From contig OY540813.1 in assembly GCA_961205875.1 (NCBI GenBank), positions 10,449,001 to 10,513,000 on the forward strand: DNA of 64,000 bases, given 5' to 3'. The stretch comes from Sialis fuliginosa. Its lineage: Eukaryota > Arthropoda > Insecta > Megaloptera > Sialidae. Of this stretch, positions 11,453 through 23,462 are shown one piece after another. Numbering within the stretch: position 1 is the stretch's first letter; each line of letters opens with the position of its first letter. A program made the translations under genes and the position numbers. The notes beneath the pieces are model-generated. The model was not told the origin of the DNA. It saw nothing but the letters and a program-made list of their open reading frames with translations, and ran no database searches.

Positions 11453-11734
11453 AGTATTCTACTCGAATCGCGATGTCCGACGATAGTATCCTGGGGCTGG
11501 ATGTTTGACGCTGCGATAGCCATGTGGAAACAGGCTTATTTCGTTCTTAAGGACAAGAAGTTATATGTGACATTGAACCGAAGCCTCGCGTCCAGGTTTC
11601 ACTCAAGTAATGTGCAGGAACAGGATAACAACCAGCAGTCATCATCATGTATGTTCTCTCCGTTATCAGTCTCACCTACGACCTCTGCGTGCGCGAGACT
11701 GTCATCGTCGCCACCTTCTCCAGGACACTGCAGG
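11453..11734 (+). CDS. Internal exon of a host gene, PH-domain-like
   Basis: The exon is bounded by a pyrimidine-rich acceptor (TTTTGTTTTACAG) and a consensus donor (AGG|GTAAGT). It is exactly 94 codons, phase 0 at both ends, and only one frame is open throughout. Its base composition is clearly richer in GC than the surroundings. The translation starts SILLESRCPTIVSWGWMFDA; MWKQAYFVLKDKKLYVTLNR follows. The W-x3-YFVLKD-x2-LYV pattern resembles the first strands of a pleckstrin-homology domain, which usually binds phosphoinositides or proteins at membranes. The second half is Gln/Ser/Pro-rich (SSSPPSPGH) and probably an unstructured linker or an insertion in the domain. I cannot name the gene. 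No neighbouring exon was found within the next 52 kb on this strand, so the downstream intron is very large. Confidence 0.75.
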
Positions 11735-13010
11735 GTAAGTGTTATTTTTTAACCTGTTTAACATACCAACTTGAAAGAAAAAAATAATAGTCAATTCAAA
11801 CTTATATAAAAATATTATTTTTCCATCATAAATAATCTTTGATAGTACCATCTTATATGTTACAAAATATTCATTTTTAATCTATTTAGTTTCCACTGAA
11901 ATTATGGCAATAGCGCAAACGGTTTGGTAAATAATTATGTTGTAGCGACACAACGTTGCCAGACTTCTTAACTTCTGTTTGTCTACACTTCTAAAAGCCA
12001 CTGATTGTATAAAGTTTTTAATTCATATTTTTGAAATGAGATAGGGGATGGCATATTTTTAATTCAAACATGTTGTCAATTGTATATTTCTATATACAAA
12101 TTTTCGAATTTCAGAATGACATTTGGGGATCGAGTCCTGCTTGATAAATATAACTAACGTATACTAAAAATTTCTTGAAAAAATTCCCAAGAATAAAGCA
12201 CCTTTTTCAAAATTAAAAAAAAAATTACTAAGGAAAGTTATTTGAAATATAATTTTGGCACCGCATACCCAATTTCAGAAATGTCTATAAAAAAAAGTTT
12301 AAATAAATTACATTTTATTTTGAACGATACAATAAAAATAAACATTTTCTCTTATTTTTTTTAATACTTTGGTTTAAGAATCGAACTTTGATTATTTATT
12401 ACATAAAAATGGGATAGAGGAAATTTTTGAAAATTTTTCCATAGAATCTTATTAGAATCGTAAATATCCTGTGTAATTTTGAGATCTATTTAACTATTTT
12501 GGTTTCGGAAGCCAACCTCCTTAAGATTGTTTCATTTCAAAACCAAAGTATTTCATTGAAGATTCAATAAATATTGATTATATTTTATTTTATTGAACTA
12601 ATCTGATAGTACTTTTTTTAGATCGTTTTCAAACTATCAACATAATATATTGATAGTTATATTATTATGTAAATATACATATAATATTTGCTTCTGTTGT
12701 ATATATATTTATATAATAACACATACATAAAGTAATATCAAAATAAAGTATATAAACTATCACGGTTTTTTATTTGGTAATAATTTTATTGATATATTCT
12801 TTGAAAGTGTTTATAACCCGCAATAAAGATAAGTGTGCGTGTAATAAAAGTGACCAATAAAATCTTGAAAAGAATACCTCAAGCAAAAACTGGTGCAATA
12901 ATTTCACGTGTATGTATTTTCTGGCATCATTCACACCAGACACATCTGATACAGATTAAGTTTGGTTGAATGCAGAAAATATTTTCAAAGTTATTTTATA
13001 CACGGACGCA
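11735..13010 (+). other. Start of the large intron, no other feature seen
   Basis: The stretch begins at the GTAAGT donor of the PH-like exon. It is AT-rich, with an AT microsatellite-like patch near 12640-12730. No further exon was recognised. Confidence 0.55.
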
Positions 13011-13019
13011 TTCACTATA

Positions 13020-13735
13020 AATAAAACGGCCAAGTGCGTGTTGGGCACGCACGCACATGATAGGGTTCCGTAGTCATTCTTACTGTGATTTATAAAGAAA
13101 GAAAAAGTTATTTTTACTTTAATGTTCGTTATAATTTTCATTGAAAGTACTACTTAAAAACTATATTCTGAAATTTTTTTTTTTTCGATAAACATATTGA
13201 AAAGCGAATATATCGTGACTGAAGGGTTAAAATCGAAAGGTTATTTGACATTTTTTGTTGCATTTACGGAGACTCGATGGGGTAAGTGAGCAAAAAAATG
13301 TGAGTACATGGTAGGGGGTCAAAAAGTTTTTTGACAGTATTTGTTATAATTTTCACTGAAAGTACTTATTAAAAGATACATTCTGGAATTCGATTGTTTA
13401 GAAAATAGAAGGGAGGTGGCTCTGATAACGACTTCGAACGGAAATATATCGTGACTGAAAGATTAATATCAAAAGGTCCTAAAATATTTTTTGTTGCATT
13501 TTAGGAGACCTGTCTTAAGACAATGGAATAATTGAAAAAAAAATATTTGTTTAATATACTTTTTAGTATATTTGGAAGGTGATTAAATATCATCATTTCT
13601 GTTTTTGGGTTATCAATCTACGTCCGTATACCACATTTCACCCTAATCGGTATAAAATTTATATAGACCGACGGACGGACAGAGCGAAACTATAAGGGCT
13701 CCTAATTTTCTACGGAACCTTAATAAAAGGAAGTA
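13020..13735 (+). repeat. Interspersed repeat, copy B (most complete)
   Basis: Begins with CGGCCAAGTGCGTGTTGGGC and GGGTTCCGTAG, ends with ACGGACGGACAGAGCGAAAC and CTACGGAACC. Between them a segment of about 200 bp is present twice in tandem (compare 13125-13265 with 13330-13505: GTTATAATTTTCATTGAAAG-type, ATATCGTGACTGAA-type, TTTTTTGTTGCATTT). Copies A (1-310) and C (54700-55150) belong to the same family. It is non-coding; the class is unknown to me. Confidence 0.7.
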
Positions 13736-15460
13736 TTAAATTTTCATGACTTCATAAACTGTACAAATATTGTTCATATTATCTGAAACTACTCGGTACA
13801 GTGTACATTCATTGTCAGTCAGTTTTAATTAAGTATTCCTATTCAAGAGTTATTAATATTCCATAGATACAATAAACACTTGCAAGGTGTGACAAATGTA
13901 CTTATGAACTTATATTTTCTATATAAACAAATGCAGTGTGAACTTTTCTTAAAAGCAAATAAAATCCAACTTTGAAATAACTATTGATTACTTCTATCCA
14001 AATGTTAATTTCTCTTTCCAGACATAAAAAAACGTATATCCTTGACCGTCATTTCTACGTGGTTTTTATTATTTATCAAAGCTTTATTTTATGAAGATGT
14101 TTTTCTCAAAAAATTTTATATAGACAAAATTAACATTTCTTGCAAAAAGCACTTTTTAGATTATATTAAAAATGGAATTATTTTTCTCACACCTTAACTG
14201 TGTGGTTATTTTTGCTTTTGTAATTGCTAATGTTATTTTAATGAATATTAAATAGTAATATTACTGTATATATTATTACTATTTAATGGAAAAACAACGA
14301 CCTCAGTTTTTTAAACGTATCTAATTGTAAAAGCTTTTGAAATTAAGGTGAAAAACAGAATTTAAAAACGTAGTTGTTATATTGAAGAAAAATAAATGTA
14401 TAAATTATATAAGTAATACACATCTTGGCATATGTGTTAATTAAAATTTTTAATCTACAATAAATCAAAATTTTACAACTTATCATTGATAACATTGAAT
14501 TAACATTTTGTAGTTTTCATTATTTCAAAATAGCAATAAATTATCATTCAAAAATTAGATATCCATCAAAAAAAATAATAATAATAATTTTAATGACTTC
14601 GCGTTGCAATATTATCAAAAAGTTTTGGAAATTTGTATGAAATAATGAATGATTTTGAATATAAGCAATAAATTCAAAATTATCGTAATAGTATATATAT
14701 TTATTGATTAAGATATGAATTAAAATAATGTAATGTTACTTACTATAAACTTGGGTTAATGAAGATAACTACATATTACTATTAACATTCATTTCATACT
14801 GTTAATAATTAATAAAACATTTTTAATTTGGAATGAAGTTCATTTTCATATTGCACACCCCTATGTTCTATTCTCGTCCTAATTTTTTTGCTTAAATTAC
14901 CATTATATATTACATTTCTTTAGTAACCCACTTAAAAGTTTACATTTTCTGAAAAAGAACATTACAGTTTCCATATTTACTTAGTTAAATGTCGATTGGT
15001 TTTAATTTTCTCTTATAAAAATATCAACAAAGTTCAATTTATCGTGAAATTGAAATTTTTAAGTGACGGCAAATCGTAATAAATTATATAACTATTAAAA
15101 TAATATCTGTAGATACAATATACATATAAATATTATAACATATAATAATAATTTAAAATAATGCATATGACCGCAAGGGTACAGCTATACTTTGGGGTCC
15201 CCATTTAATATAGTACAGTTAAAATAAAAATTCGAAAAAAAATTATAAAGCACTCACATTATTTGACTAGTGTTTATTAACTAAAAAATATAAAGATATA
15301 TTTAGTTATATTTGAAAATTAATGAATTCCAAGAAGTTACTAGTAGAATGAGAGATTAAAAAAAGTTTTGGTTAAATCATCAAAGATGGAAGTGCCAAAA
15401 AAAGTTACTAGTGTGCGTAAAATAGCTATGTGAGAGTTTTTCTGCTTTTACTATATACAT
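13736..15460. other. Intronic AT-rich stretch, no feature seen
   Basis: Contains one pyrimidine-rich acceptor-like site (TTCTCTTTCCAG at about 14022) that is followed by no open frame. Otherwise nothing supported. Confidence 0.5.
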
Positions 15461-15469
15461 AGCTAATCC

Positions 15470-15622
15470 CAATAGCATAAATACTTGCAAGGTAACCAAT
15501 TCTCGTCGGGCAACCAGTATTTAAAAGAAATAGGGGAGGTCGGTATTTTTCTAAGTATGGGAAGGGTTTCGCCGAAAAAAACCTTATAGTTCCGTGAGTT
15601 GGCAAAGTTTGAAGACCACTGG
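15470..15622 (+). mobile_element. hAT element 3' end fragment
   Basis: The stretch ends in GGCAAAGTTTGAAGACCACTG, whose reverse complement CAGTGGTCTTCAAACTTTG is a typical hAT terminal inverted repeat. GTATAGAT follows and would be the right target-site copy, but no matching left end was found, so this is a truncated remnant. Confidence 0.45.
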
Positions 15623-15766
15623 TATAGATAATGAGATAAACGAAATCAGGTATAATCTATCCACGGTGACGTTAGCTACATTTCTTTTATCAGGCCTGTA
15701 TTAAATATATATTTCTAGTTATACTTGTTGAATAACATCATAATAGTCTGGTAACAAAATTCTTGC

Positions 15767-16412
15767 AAAATATATTTTTTCTACAACCGTGTAAAAAAGT
15801 AGGCTTTTTCATTGACATTTCAGTGTGTAAAGTAGTACTTTTGCGCTCGCCGTGCGTAAAAAGTTTTTTCACGCACGGCGTGCGCAAAAGTGTTTCCATA
15901 GTAACGCATATGTACATTTTTACATTTTTTTACGATTAATGAATTTTATAAAATTAAATACTATTGTATTATAGTATTAAACAAATTACTAAAATTTAAG
16001 TACTATATTCATTATTGTAATAAACGAAATTATTAATAAAATTAAATAAAATATAAACAATACCTTTAGGGTTTTTTTTGGCACAATTCATGGTATTATG
16101 TGTAATTTTCATATATCAATTTAGATTTTGCAGATAGTAAATTTAAAATTACAGAATTTGCATCTTCTGATATCGCTGGTGGTGCACACTTATGTTCTTT
16201 TTTAGTATCATCACTTATCCATCTGAATATAATATAATAGAATAACAAATTATGAAACTCATTTGAATAAAAATAGAACTGTCAAAAATTTTATCCAAAG
16301 CTTACTAGAGTTGAATTTTAATATTAATATAGCAAAATACAAAGTATATAAATTAATTATTATATTATATTATTGTTAATATTATATAATCAATAGGGTT
16401 GTAGAAAAAATA
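15767..16412. repeat. Element-like block with inverted ends
   Basis: AATATATTTTTTCTACAACC at about 15769-15787 is mirrored by GGTTGTAGAAAAAATATT at about 16396-16413. The block carries a perfect-stem hairpin near its left end. A second related hairpin follows just outside the right end. It may be a DNA-transposon remnant; no target duplication was identified. Confidence 0.4.
15837..15891. repeat. Strong CpG-rich hairpin
   Basis: Arms ACTTTTGCGCTCGCCGTGCG and CGCACGGCGTGCGCAAAAGT pair almost perfectly over 21 bp with a loop of 13 bases. The GC content is far above the surroundings. Confidence 0.8.
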
Positions 16413-16413
16413 T

Positions 16414-16537
16414 TGTGTGCACCTCGGATGTAAAATGCGTTTTTCGCACTCGTGTGATTGTCAGTCTCGGCTAACGCCTCGACTGACAAACATTCACACT
16501 CGTGCGAAAAACTATCATTTTACACCCTAGATACACA
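16414..16537. repeat. Long imperfect palindrome
   Basis: The left arm (GATGTAAAATGCGTTTTTCG, GCACTCGTGTGATTGTCAGT) is mirrored by the right arm (ACTGACAAACATTCACACTC, GTGCGAAAAACTATCATTTT). Arms reach about 55 bp around a six-base loop (CTAACG). It shares the style and the TTTTTCGCAC motif with the hairpin at 15837. Confidence 0.75.
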
Positions 16538-16539
16538 AA

Positions 16540-18230
16540 TAACTATTTTGATACTATGAATTTATTAGGACGCATGGTTAAGTAATTCCTTTCTCAAATA
16601 AAACAATTGAAGACGAAGAATTACCAGACAGTGCTCTTCAGATGTTTATTATACACAATGTCTTTTTAGAGTTTTAGTGAGTCGTAGCCTTTAGGCAATT
16701 TTGCAGATATATTTCACACGAGCAATGTTCAGTTCATGTTAAAAAATAAAAGTTAACAATATATACATTTATATTTGAGCTAAAAATATTAGATCTGAAA
16801 AAAATAATCTTCGTTTACAGTTCATGAGCTTGGTTAGTTTCATAATAACTGAAGATGTTTTGGTTCGAAGAAATCAGTTAGGTATATTTTTTTATATAAC
16901 AAAAAATATTTTGTCGTACAGATGTAGACAAAAACTATGTTTGCATTATAATCTATCAAGGTAACATTATTGTACCATAATATCATAATAATTCTTAGAA
17001 AATGTTCGTACATTCAATTTAAAAAAAATAATCTTGTTTGAATCATTTATTTTACAATATTTGTACAAATGTATAAAAAAATTCATAAATGTACGTTACC
17101 TAAAAAATTCAAAGCCTTTTATTGGTGGAAAGATTAGATCCATTTCTTTCGTCCACAAACAACGCTCAAATCCTTTGTTTTCTAGATAATGTTAATTGAA
17201 GTCTGGAACATCTAAAGTTTTTTCGTAAAATAATTTAAAAAATAGAGGTTCCCAATTATCCCCATTTAAAAAAAAAACGAAAATGGCCTTCATACAACCT
17301 CCACCAAAAATAATTTTGATAGCGCTCTTTGCAATTCAACTTTTGTCTGAACATTTTTCTCTATCTTGTTTTGTTTTTAAAATAGCAGCATGTGGTAATT
17401 AAAATGGAACACCTTGTATAATATGTATAATGCTATTTATTTATTCTGAAAATCGAACGAAAAGTTATTTTTTTTCAAAAATTTCCCAATTTGTGCCCTT
17501 TTCCCTAAAGCACCAAAAGTAAACCATGTGAAACAGCACACAACTGTAATGTTATTTACTTTGTCTGAACGAAGAGTAGGTCACATGGAATGGGTTAACT
17601 TTAAGGAGAACTCTATAGTTGTGTAGTAGACGGTCTCGGAGAAACAATAAAATATGCATCAACGTAGTTTTAATTGATTTTAACGATAAAGTATGTACTG
17701 TAATTATTATTAAAGGGTTGCTCCGGGGATTGCGTTGTTCTACAGGCATTTATTGAAATCAATACGTGTCAATTAACTTAAATGAATTTACTTGTGTAAA
17801 CGGTGTACCTAGTTGAATTTATGTTATGTATTAAATATCCGTCGTTTGGATTGAAGATTATCTGTTTTTGAGAAATTCTATTTTTAGAATGTTTGTATGG
17901 TAACAACAGGAAATAAATCTTACGATTTTTTAGGAATCGTTTAGTAACCTTAAATACATTTTATATCAAAAATATCGGTATGGAGAACCATACAAGACTT
18001 CCATATTCTTTAATATCTTTTTAAATAATTTTTGATATATGAAAACTTTCAATGGGATTTATCAGAAATAAAACTCACATTTGTATTATAAATATTAGTT
18101 TTCTAACGTCCTAATGTAAAAACATAATACACGTTCGTAGAATAACTAATTTGACAATTTTAATTTAGTTGCATTTGTTTCTAAAGCAACATGAATTAGT
18201 GACGTATTAATTAGTATTTCAAATTCAAAT
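16540..18230. other. Intronic stretch with a weak repeat end
   Basis: Mostly featureless. At about 17215-17425 the sequence resembles the tail of a widespread insect repeat (AAAATGGAACACCTTGTATA at about 17402). No exon is supported. Confidence 0.4.
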
Positions 18231-18235
18231 TTTGA

Positions 18236-19189
18236 GGGTGGTTTTCACCCCTTCTATAGCTGTTTAGGCATGTAAAAAAAATGAATGTCCCTTAGGTTCA
18301 ATTGAACTACAAATGCACCAAGTCTTATCAAAATCAATAAGTCTGGAGTACTCACCGAGAAAAACATTTTCCCCAAAAATAATTCAGATCGGTGCATTTT
18401 TGCAGTAGTTATCGTGAACTAAAGAAAATTCTACATCCAGACACGCGCACAGCCGCCATGCGGAAATAAAATTTTGAAGGTAGTACAATCAGAATCTGCT
18501 ATTATCTCGGACACGATTTTTCGACGGTAGTACAATACTTCAATTTCTTTCAAAACATGGAAATAATACACACTATGATTACATTTTGAAATGAAATCAA
18601 TAGGAATGGGTGTTGTTTGTTACAGAAAATGTTAATTGTAAAGTAAAGTAAATTATATTAAATGTAATTCACCAACTACGGCTCTAAATATTCTTAGTAT
18701 TTATCTATTTAATGATCTCGGTTTCCTAATCTGCCTTACGAATACGGTTAATCTAATACAATTAAGTTTCATTACTTTTGATTATTATTAAAAATTTACG
18801 TATTTTATTGTTATTTTTACTTTTTTTCGCTGTGGCCACTTTGTCAGGAAAATTTTGTTGGGAGTTAGGGAAATTATTGTAACAATGCAAAATTCCTATC
18901 GCGTCAACTGAATCCGCATATGCTAAGAAATTCCCCACAAATACTTAAACAATTTCCTATTAAGAAAAAGAAAATTTCAAAAAAGATAATTCTGTTTTTC
19001 ACGTAATCTATTTTTAATTTTTAGTACTTTTATTAATCAATCAGAAATGTACCACATATGAATACATAAATGGCATTGAACAGTGCTGAAATTGAATTTA
19101 TTTTGTGATTTGTTAATAAGGATAGCAATCAATAACGTGAAATTTGACTCTGGTAATTAATTTTACTTATAAAGAGTGAAAACCACCCT
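18236..19189. repeat. Block flanked by inverted GGGTGGTTTTCAC motifs
   Basis: TTTTGAGGGTGGTTTTCACC at the left is mirrored by GAGTGAAAACCACCCTAAAA at the right, about 950 bp apart. The motif occurs in insect repeats generally. It could mark the ends of an old element; internal sequence shows no coding capacity and no target duplication was seen. Confidence 0.35.
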
Positions 19190-22128
19190 AAAAGTTTCAC
19201 AATTTTTTTGTTTTTCTTCAATAACCTCTTAACTATGATTAAAAACGGGGAAAAACGTAAAAATTCACATTGAAAGATGGGAAAGGTCAAGGAAATTTGT
19301 TTAAAAAACGACTAGCAACCCTGTTAAAACTCCTACTTATCAAAAATTGAGAAAATCGATGTTTTATTAACATAATAACTTCATTCAATAATGAAGTATG
19401 TAGGTACCTCGATCCCTATTGAACCCACGCTCACAAATCCTATCAACATGGCCACCCTGTTTGTCTACACCATGCTATGATCGGCCCATTAGCCACCTCC
19501 CAATCTCTCATGTGTCCCTGTGATCCAAACTCAAAACAAAATACCTACACAACACGAAGAGCTATCGAAAAAGGCCCCAAGCACCAGACGACAATACCTT
19601 TATGTTATAGATAAAAAAAAGTAGGTACCTACTCTGGTACATCCTAAATTATGACCAAAATCACATCAATCACATAGACATACGACATAATATCAATCAT
19701 TTTAAATACGAATTATGATTTACTACAGTATCTCGATTATGTAGCAACAATGTCGACTAAAACAATTGCTTGCGTAATGGCGTACCAGATCCGGGTATCG
19801 TGTGCACTATCCTGCTCCCGGGCTATCCGAACAATGGCGCGTGTCTATAGTGAGAGGCGTGGGCACATAAAGGCTACATATCCATCCAATAATTTAAGCT
19901 TAAGTTCATTTATTCATATGTGAACCAATTAGAAACTAATTCGACATATCGATGATAATATATTGTATATTAAGCTATATGATTTGCTTGTTCAATAAAA
20001 TAAATGTTTATTACGAAATGACACTTTTTAGAATTAGTTTAGGTTAATGATTATTGATTTACAAAAGTTCGTATTGGTATATTTAAACTAATAAATTAAA
20101 GTTTAGGCACGTAGTAAGAAAAAATTACTACGTATAAAAATAAAAGGTTTCCATTTCAAAATTAGAAAGGTAGATAAAAATCTACCAACTAATTGTATAA
20201 CTAAATAATTTTTTTGTTGATTTACTCATTTTCTTTAAACACATTTTATATATATAATTTTCTTTGAAGATTTTTATATTCCCCGGGGACGATATTAGGA
20301 AACAAAATTCATAACTGATTTTGTAACTTTTAAAAACTGATTGTTTTTCTGTCAAGTTGATTTCATTAGTAAATTCTGTGAGTTTTAGTGAATTTACTCT
20401 AAAATTATAAGATTGATTTATAAAAATAAAAAGGGGGGCGATATTTAGAGATTGTACTCTCCCTACGTATATAAGTAAGAATGTTTTCAATATTTATCCC
20501 CAGATGTCCCTGATTATTTTGAAATTATTTCAAATATTTTATCATGAAATTATTGCGTTTATTTTATGATATCACCTTTATAAAAGATATGAGTTTTTAG
20601 TTTTTCTAAACGTACCGCACTGCTTTAGGGCTACCATCTCACACCGTGCACGATCAAAATCAATGATGATAATGATTATAATGACTGGTACAGAAACAAT
20701 GCAATGATTTGCACGTGTCATTCGCAATGAACTCGCCTGGCATTCCCGTGTCTTGTTGTTTTTCGTTGTTGTTTTGTTTACGTCATCTCAATGCGTGCTA
20801 CCACGCGTAGAAATTAAATCAGGACCGTAAGAATGGGAAATTAGACATTGTAGTTAATAGTCATTTTTTCACGAATTTTAGATGATTTTTCTACATGTCA
20901 AACCGAGTTTCATTACAATCGATGCAGTGGGACAATCAGTCAGTCTGTTCTTAAACGGAAAGATCAAGTGGAAATTGTGAAATAGGAAAATAAACAAGTT
21001 TTGTTCTGCTTTTAGAAATAATCACATAGCTTCTTCTATCCTTTAAATATGACGACGAAGCAATATAAATATAAAGCAAAATAATTGAAAAAAAAGTTTG
21101 GTTGTGAGGGGGTAATCGAATAGAAATATTTATTTGTTATTTTAGCGTAGCCTTCAAGGATATTTGAAGGTCAACATCGTTTTTTTAAATAGGAGCCTAT
21201 AGTTTTTATTTAGTAAACTTATTCTACGTGAAAAAACACGAATCTTTCATTGAAACCTTTTTTTGAACACCCTAAACATTACAAGATACGAGTATCTAAC
21301 AAAATAATTTCGAGATTTTGAACATTCAAGAATTTTTAACTCAGAATTGATCCTTGAAAGACGCCTCTAATGATTTCTTTGGTACGAGATAGATTTACTA
21401 GTATTGAAGAAATGAACTTGCTGACGTCTGTTAGATTTCATTAACTGAAGCGCTTTACCTTTAAAACCATACACGTACTGTTTGTTACATAATAACTCGA
21501 CATCTACACAGACAAAAGCTTTCAGCAAATCAAGGAATACTGCAGCGTTTATAGTTTATTGTTCCAGACATTGATGACTGAATCTTTATTTATAAATGGA
21601 AGTATCCTCAACGACTGAACAAAAATTCTTTTACTTAGCTTGATTTTTCGTGTGTATTTATCTTATTCAAGGCCATTTACAATTAACAATTTTTGCAAGT
21701 GCTAAAAATATTTGCCACGCCTCTGTGCAAAAGCTCATTTAAACGACAAATTCTATTTGTGGAATATTTGAGTAAACAAGATAAAAATTCTCTACATTTC
21801 ATTTATTTATAAATTAATTAATTAAAAAGTCACTTTTGCTACTGAATTTACTAAATATTAGTTAATTTTTTATAAGTAATCTGAAAGATACACTCTTTTA
21901 TAAAAAATATTTGATTAAAAATAACGTTTGAAAAAAAACCTTTACGAAGAATAACAAAAAGTAAATAGAGGATTACATTTTAATATCTTTCAGATAGATT
22001 TTTTTAAAAGAAAAAACTAATTTTGTATTTATGCGGTTTAGTTTTTTTTTAAATGATAAATTAAAAAGGAATTTATAAAATTTTAAAGAAAATGTACGGT
22101 GATAATATGTCTGTTACCTATACGTTTA
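19190..22128. other. Intronic stretch, unique-looking
   Basis: Slightly more GC-rich patches occur at 19400-19600 and 19760-19870 and at 20690-20820, but none shows a clear open frame with splice sites. Otherwise AT-rich and featureless. Confidence 0.45.
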
Positions 22129-22130
22129 TA

Positions 22131-22575
22131 CAGTGCCTTCTAAAAGTTCCGGGCCACGTAAATAATTTTTGAATGGTTTGAAATATAGGATTGAAATTTA
22201 TAGAGATATAATGGAATCACAAAGCCTATTATTTAACCAAAAAAACACTCACCTTCACATCCCCGGGAGAGGGGGAGCCAAGAAATCATAACATAACCTA
22301 ACCTAATTTCAATAAAAATATTTAAATATCAAAATTATTCGAAAAAAAAATCGTAATTTTTGTCTCGGAAAGCCCTTTCGAACGAACCCTCACTCAACCC
22401 CACATGCTAAGATTTCTTGGCTCCCCCCTTCTTCACCCCCTCGGCGTGTGAAAGTGGGTGTTTTTGTAGTTTAATAATAAACTTTGTGATTACATTGTAT
22501 TTTTATAAATTTCAATCCTATATTTCAAACCATTCAAAAGTTATTTAGGTGACCTGGAACTTTTGAAAGACACTG
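22131..22575. mobile_element. Tc1/mariner-like MITE, copy 1
   Basis: A 445-bp element with ends CAGTGCCTTCTAAAAGTTCC and the mirrored GGAACTTTTGAAAGACACTG. The left flank is TA; the right flank is TT, so the duplication has probably mutated. The CAGTGCCTT start after TA is typical of Tc1/mariner-derived elements. The arms extend about 85 bp (TTTGAATGGTTTGAAATATA). The interior holds AACATAACCTAACCTAATTT. Non-coding. A longer relative lies at 45563-46236. Confidence 0.7.
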
Positions 22576-23172
22576 TTTAAAAGCGTTTGTTTTGTACGTT
22601 ACCTCAAAACTTGGAAATAATATAGGTTATATAGCAGGCTAGCAAAAGATCTGATGAGTAAAAATTAAAAAATAAAATACACTGTACTATAAAAAGTATG
22701 GGGTATACGAGTATATGTTTGGACTGGGAGAAGGCATCACACATCATTGTGCAATTATTCGAACGTTCTTAATAAATATACATAACTGGTAATTAAATAT
22801 GCGCAGGTGAAGCTACATTTGGAAATTATAGTATTATAATAAATCTTTACGCGTTTACCTTATGTATATAAATGTATTAAATAAATTTTAAGACTAATTT
22901 CTTGACTATAATTATGTATCATAGCTATTTATAAATTTTTGGGTCTCTAAGGTCATTTTTAACATTTGGGTAAGTACAAGCAACGCCTTTTTTTACTTGT
23001 GATATTCTCAATAAACATTTTAAATGTTTACATTCTAATTTTATTTGATGATATCACAATAAAAACGAAAATCGTCTGATTTCAATGATATTTTCGGAAT
23101 CCCAGAATTTTCTTTTTGAGGGTGAAATTTTAGAAGTATTTTTTCTCTTATAAACGTACATCATAGCTAATT
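22576..23172. other. Intronic AT-rich stretch, no feature seen
   Basis: Nothing supported between the MITE and the Helentron-like copy. Confidence 0.55.
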
Positions 23173-23173
23173 T

Positions 23174-23462
23174 ATATATACTATAAAATAAAATCCCTCT
23201 CCGCGTCTGTCTATCTGTGCACGATTTTCTCAGTAACTACTGAACGGATTTTATTCCGGTTTTCACCAAGGGATAGACTGTTTCACGAGGAAGGTATAGG
23301 TATATAATTTGTGTACATTTCATGAAGTCGAAAAAAAAAACAATCGTCTGAGAGATATCTTCGCGAGCACTGCGTAAATAGTTAGCGATAAGTAAAAACA
23401 TTGAAAAGGTTTATTACAGATTAAATTTATATCCCCAATAACACCGGGTTCAATGCGCTAGT
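23174..23462 (+). mobile_element. Helentron/Helitron-like non-autonomous copy
   Basis: Starts in TATATACTATAAAATAAAAT and ends CACCGGGTTCAATGCGCTAGT, the CTAGT terminus being characteristic of Helitron-type elements. The internal ACTGAACGGATTTTATTCCG phrase is the usual family signature. The copy at 50052-50687 ends with the same consensus. Confidence 0.6.

Noticed and set aside
13020..13735. Tandem segments considered as a CRISPR-like or satellite array
   Set aside because: Only two diverged units of about 200 bp within a known-type interspersed repeat; nothing like regular short repeats with spacers.
20182..20490. 102-codon minus-strand frame
   Set aside because: Lys/Ile/Phe-rich translation typical of AT-rich noise, no supporting signals.
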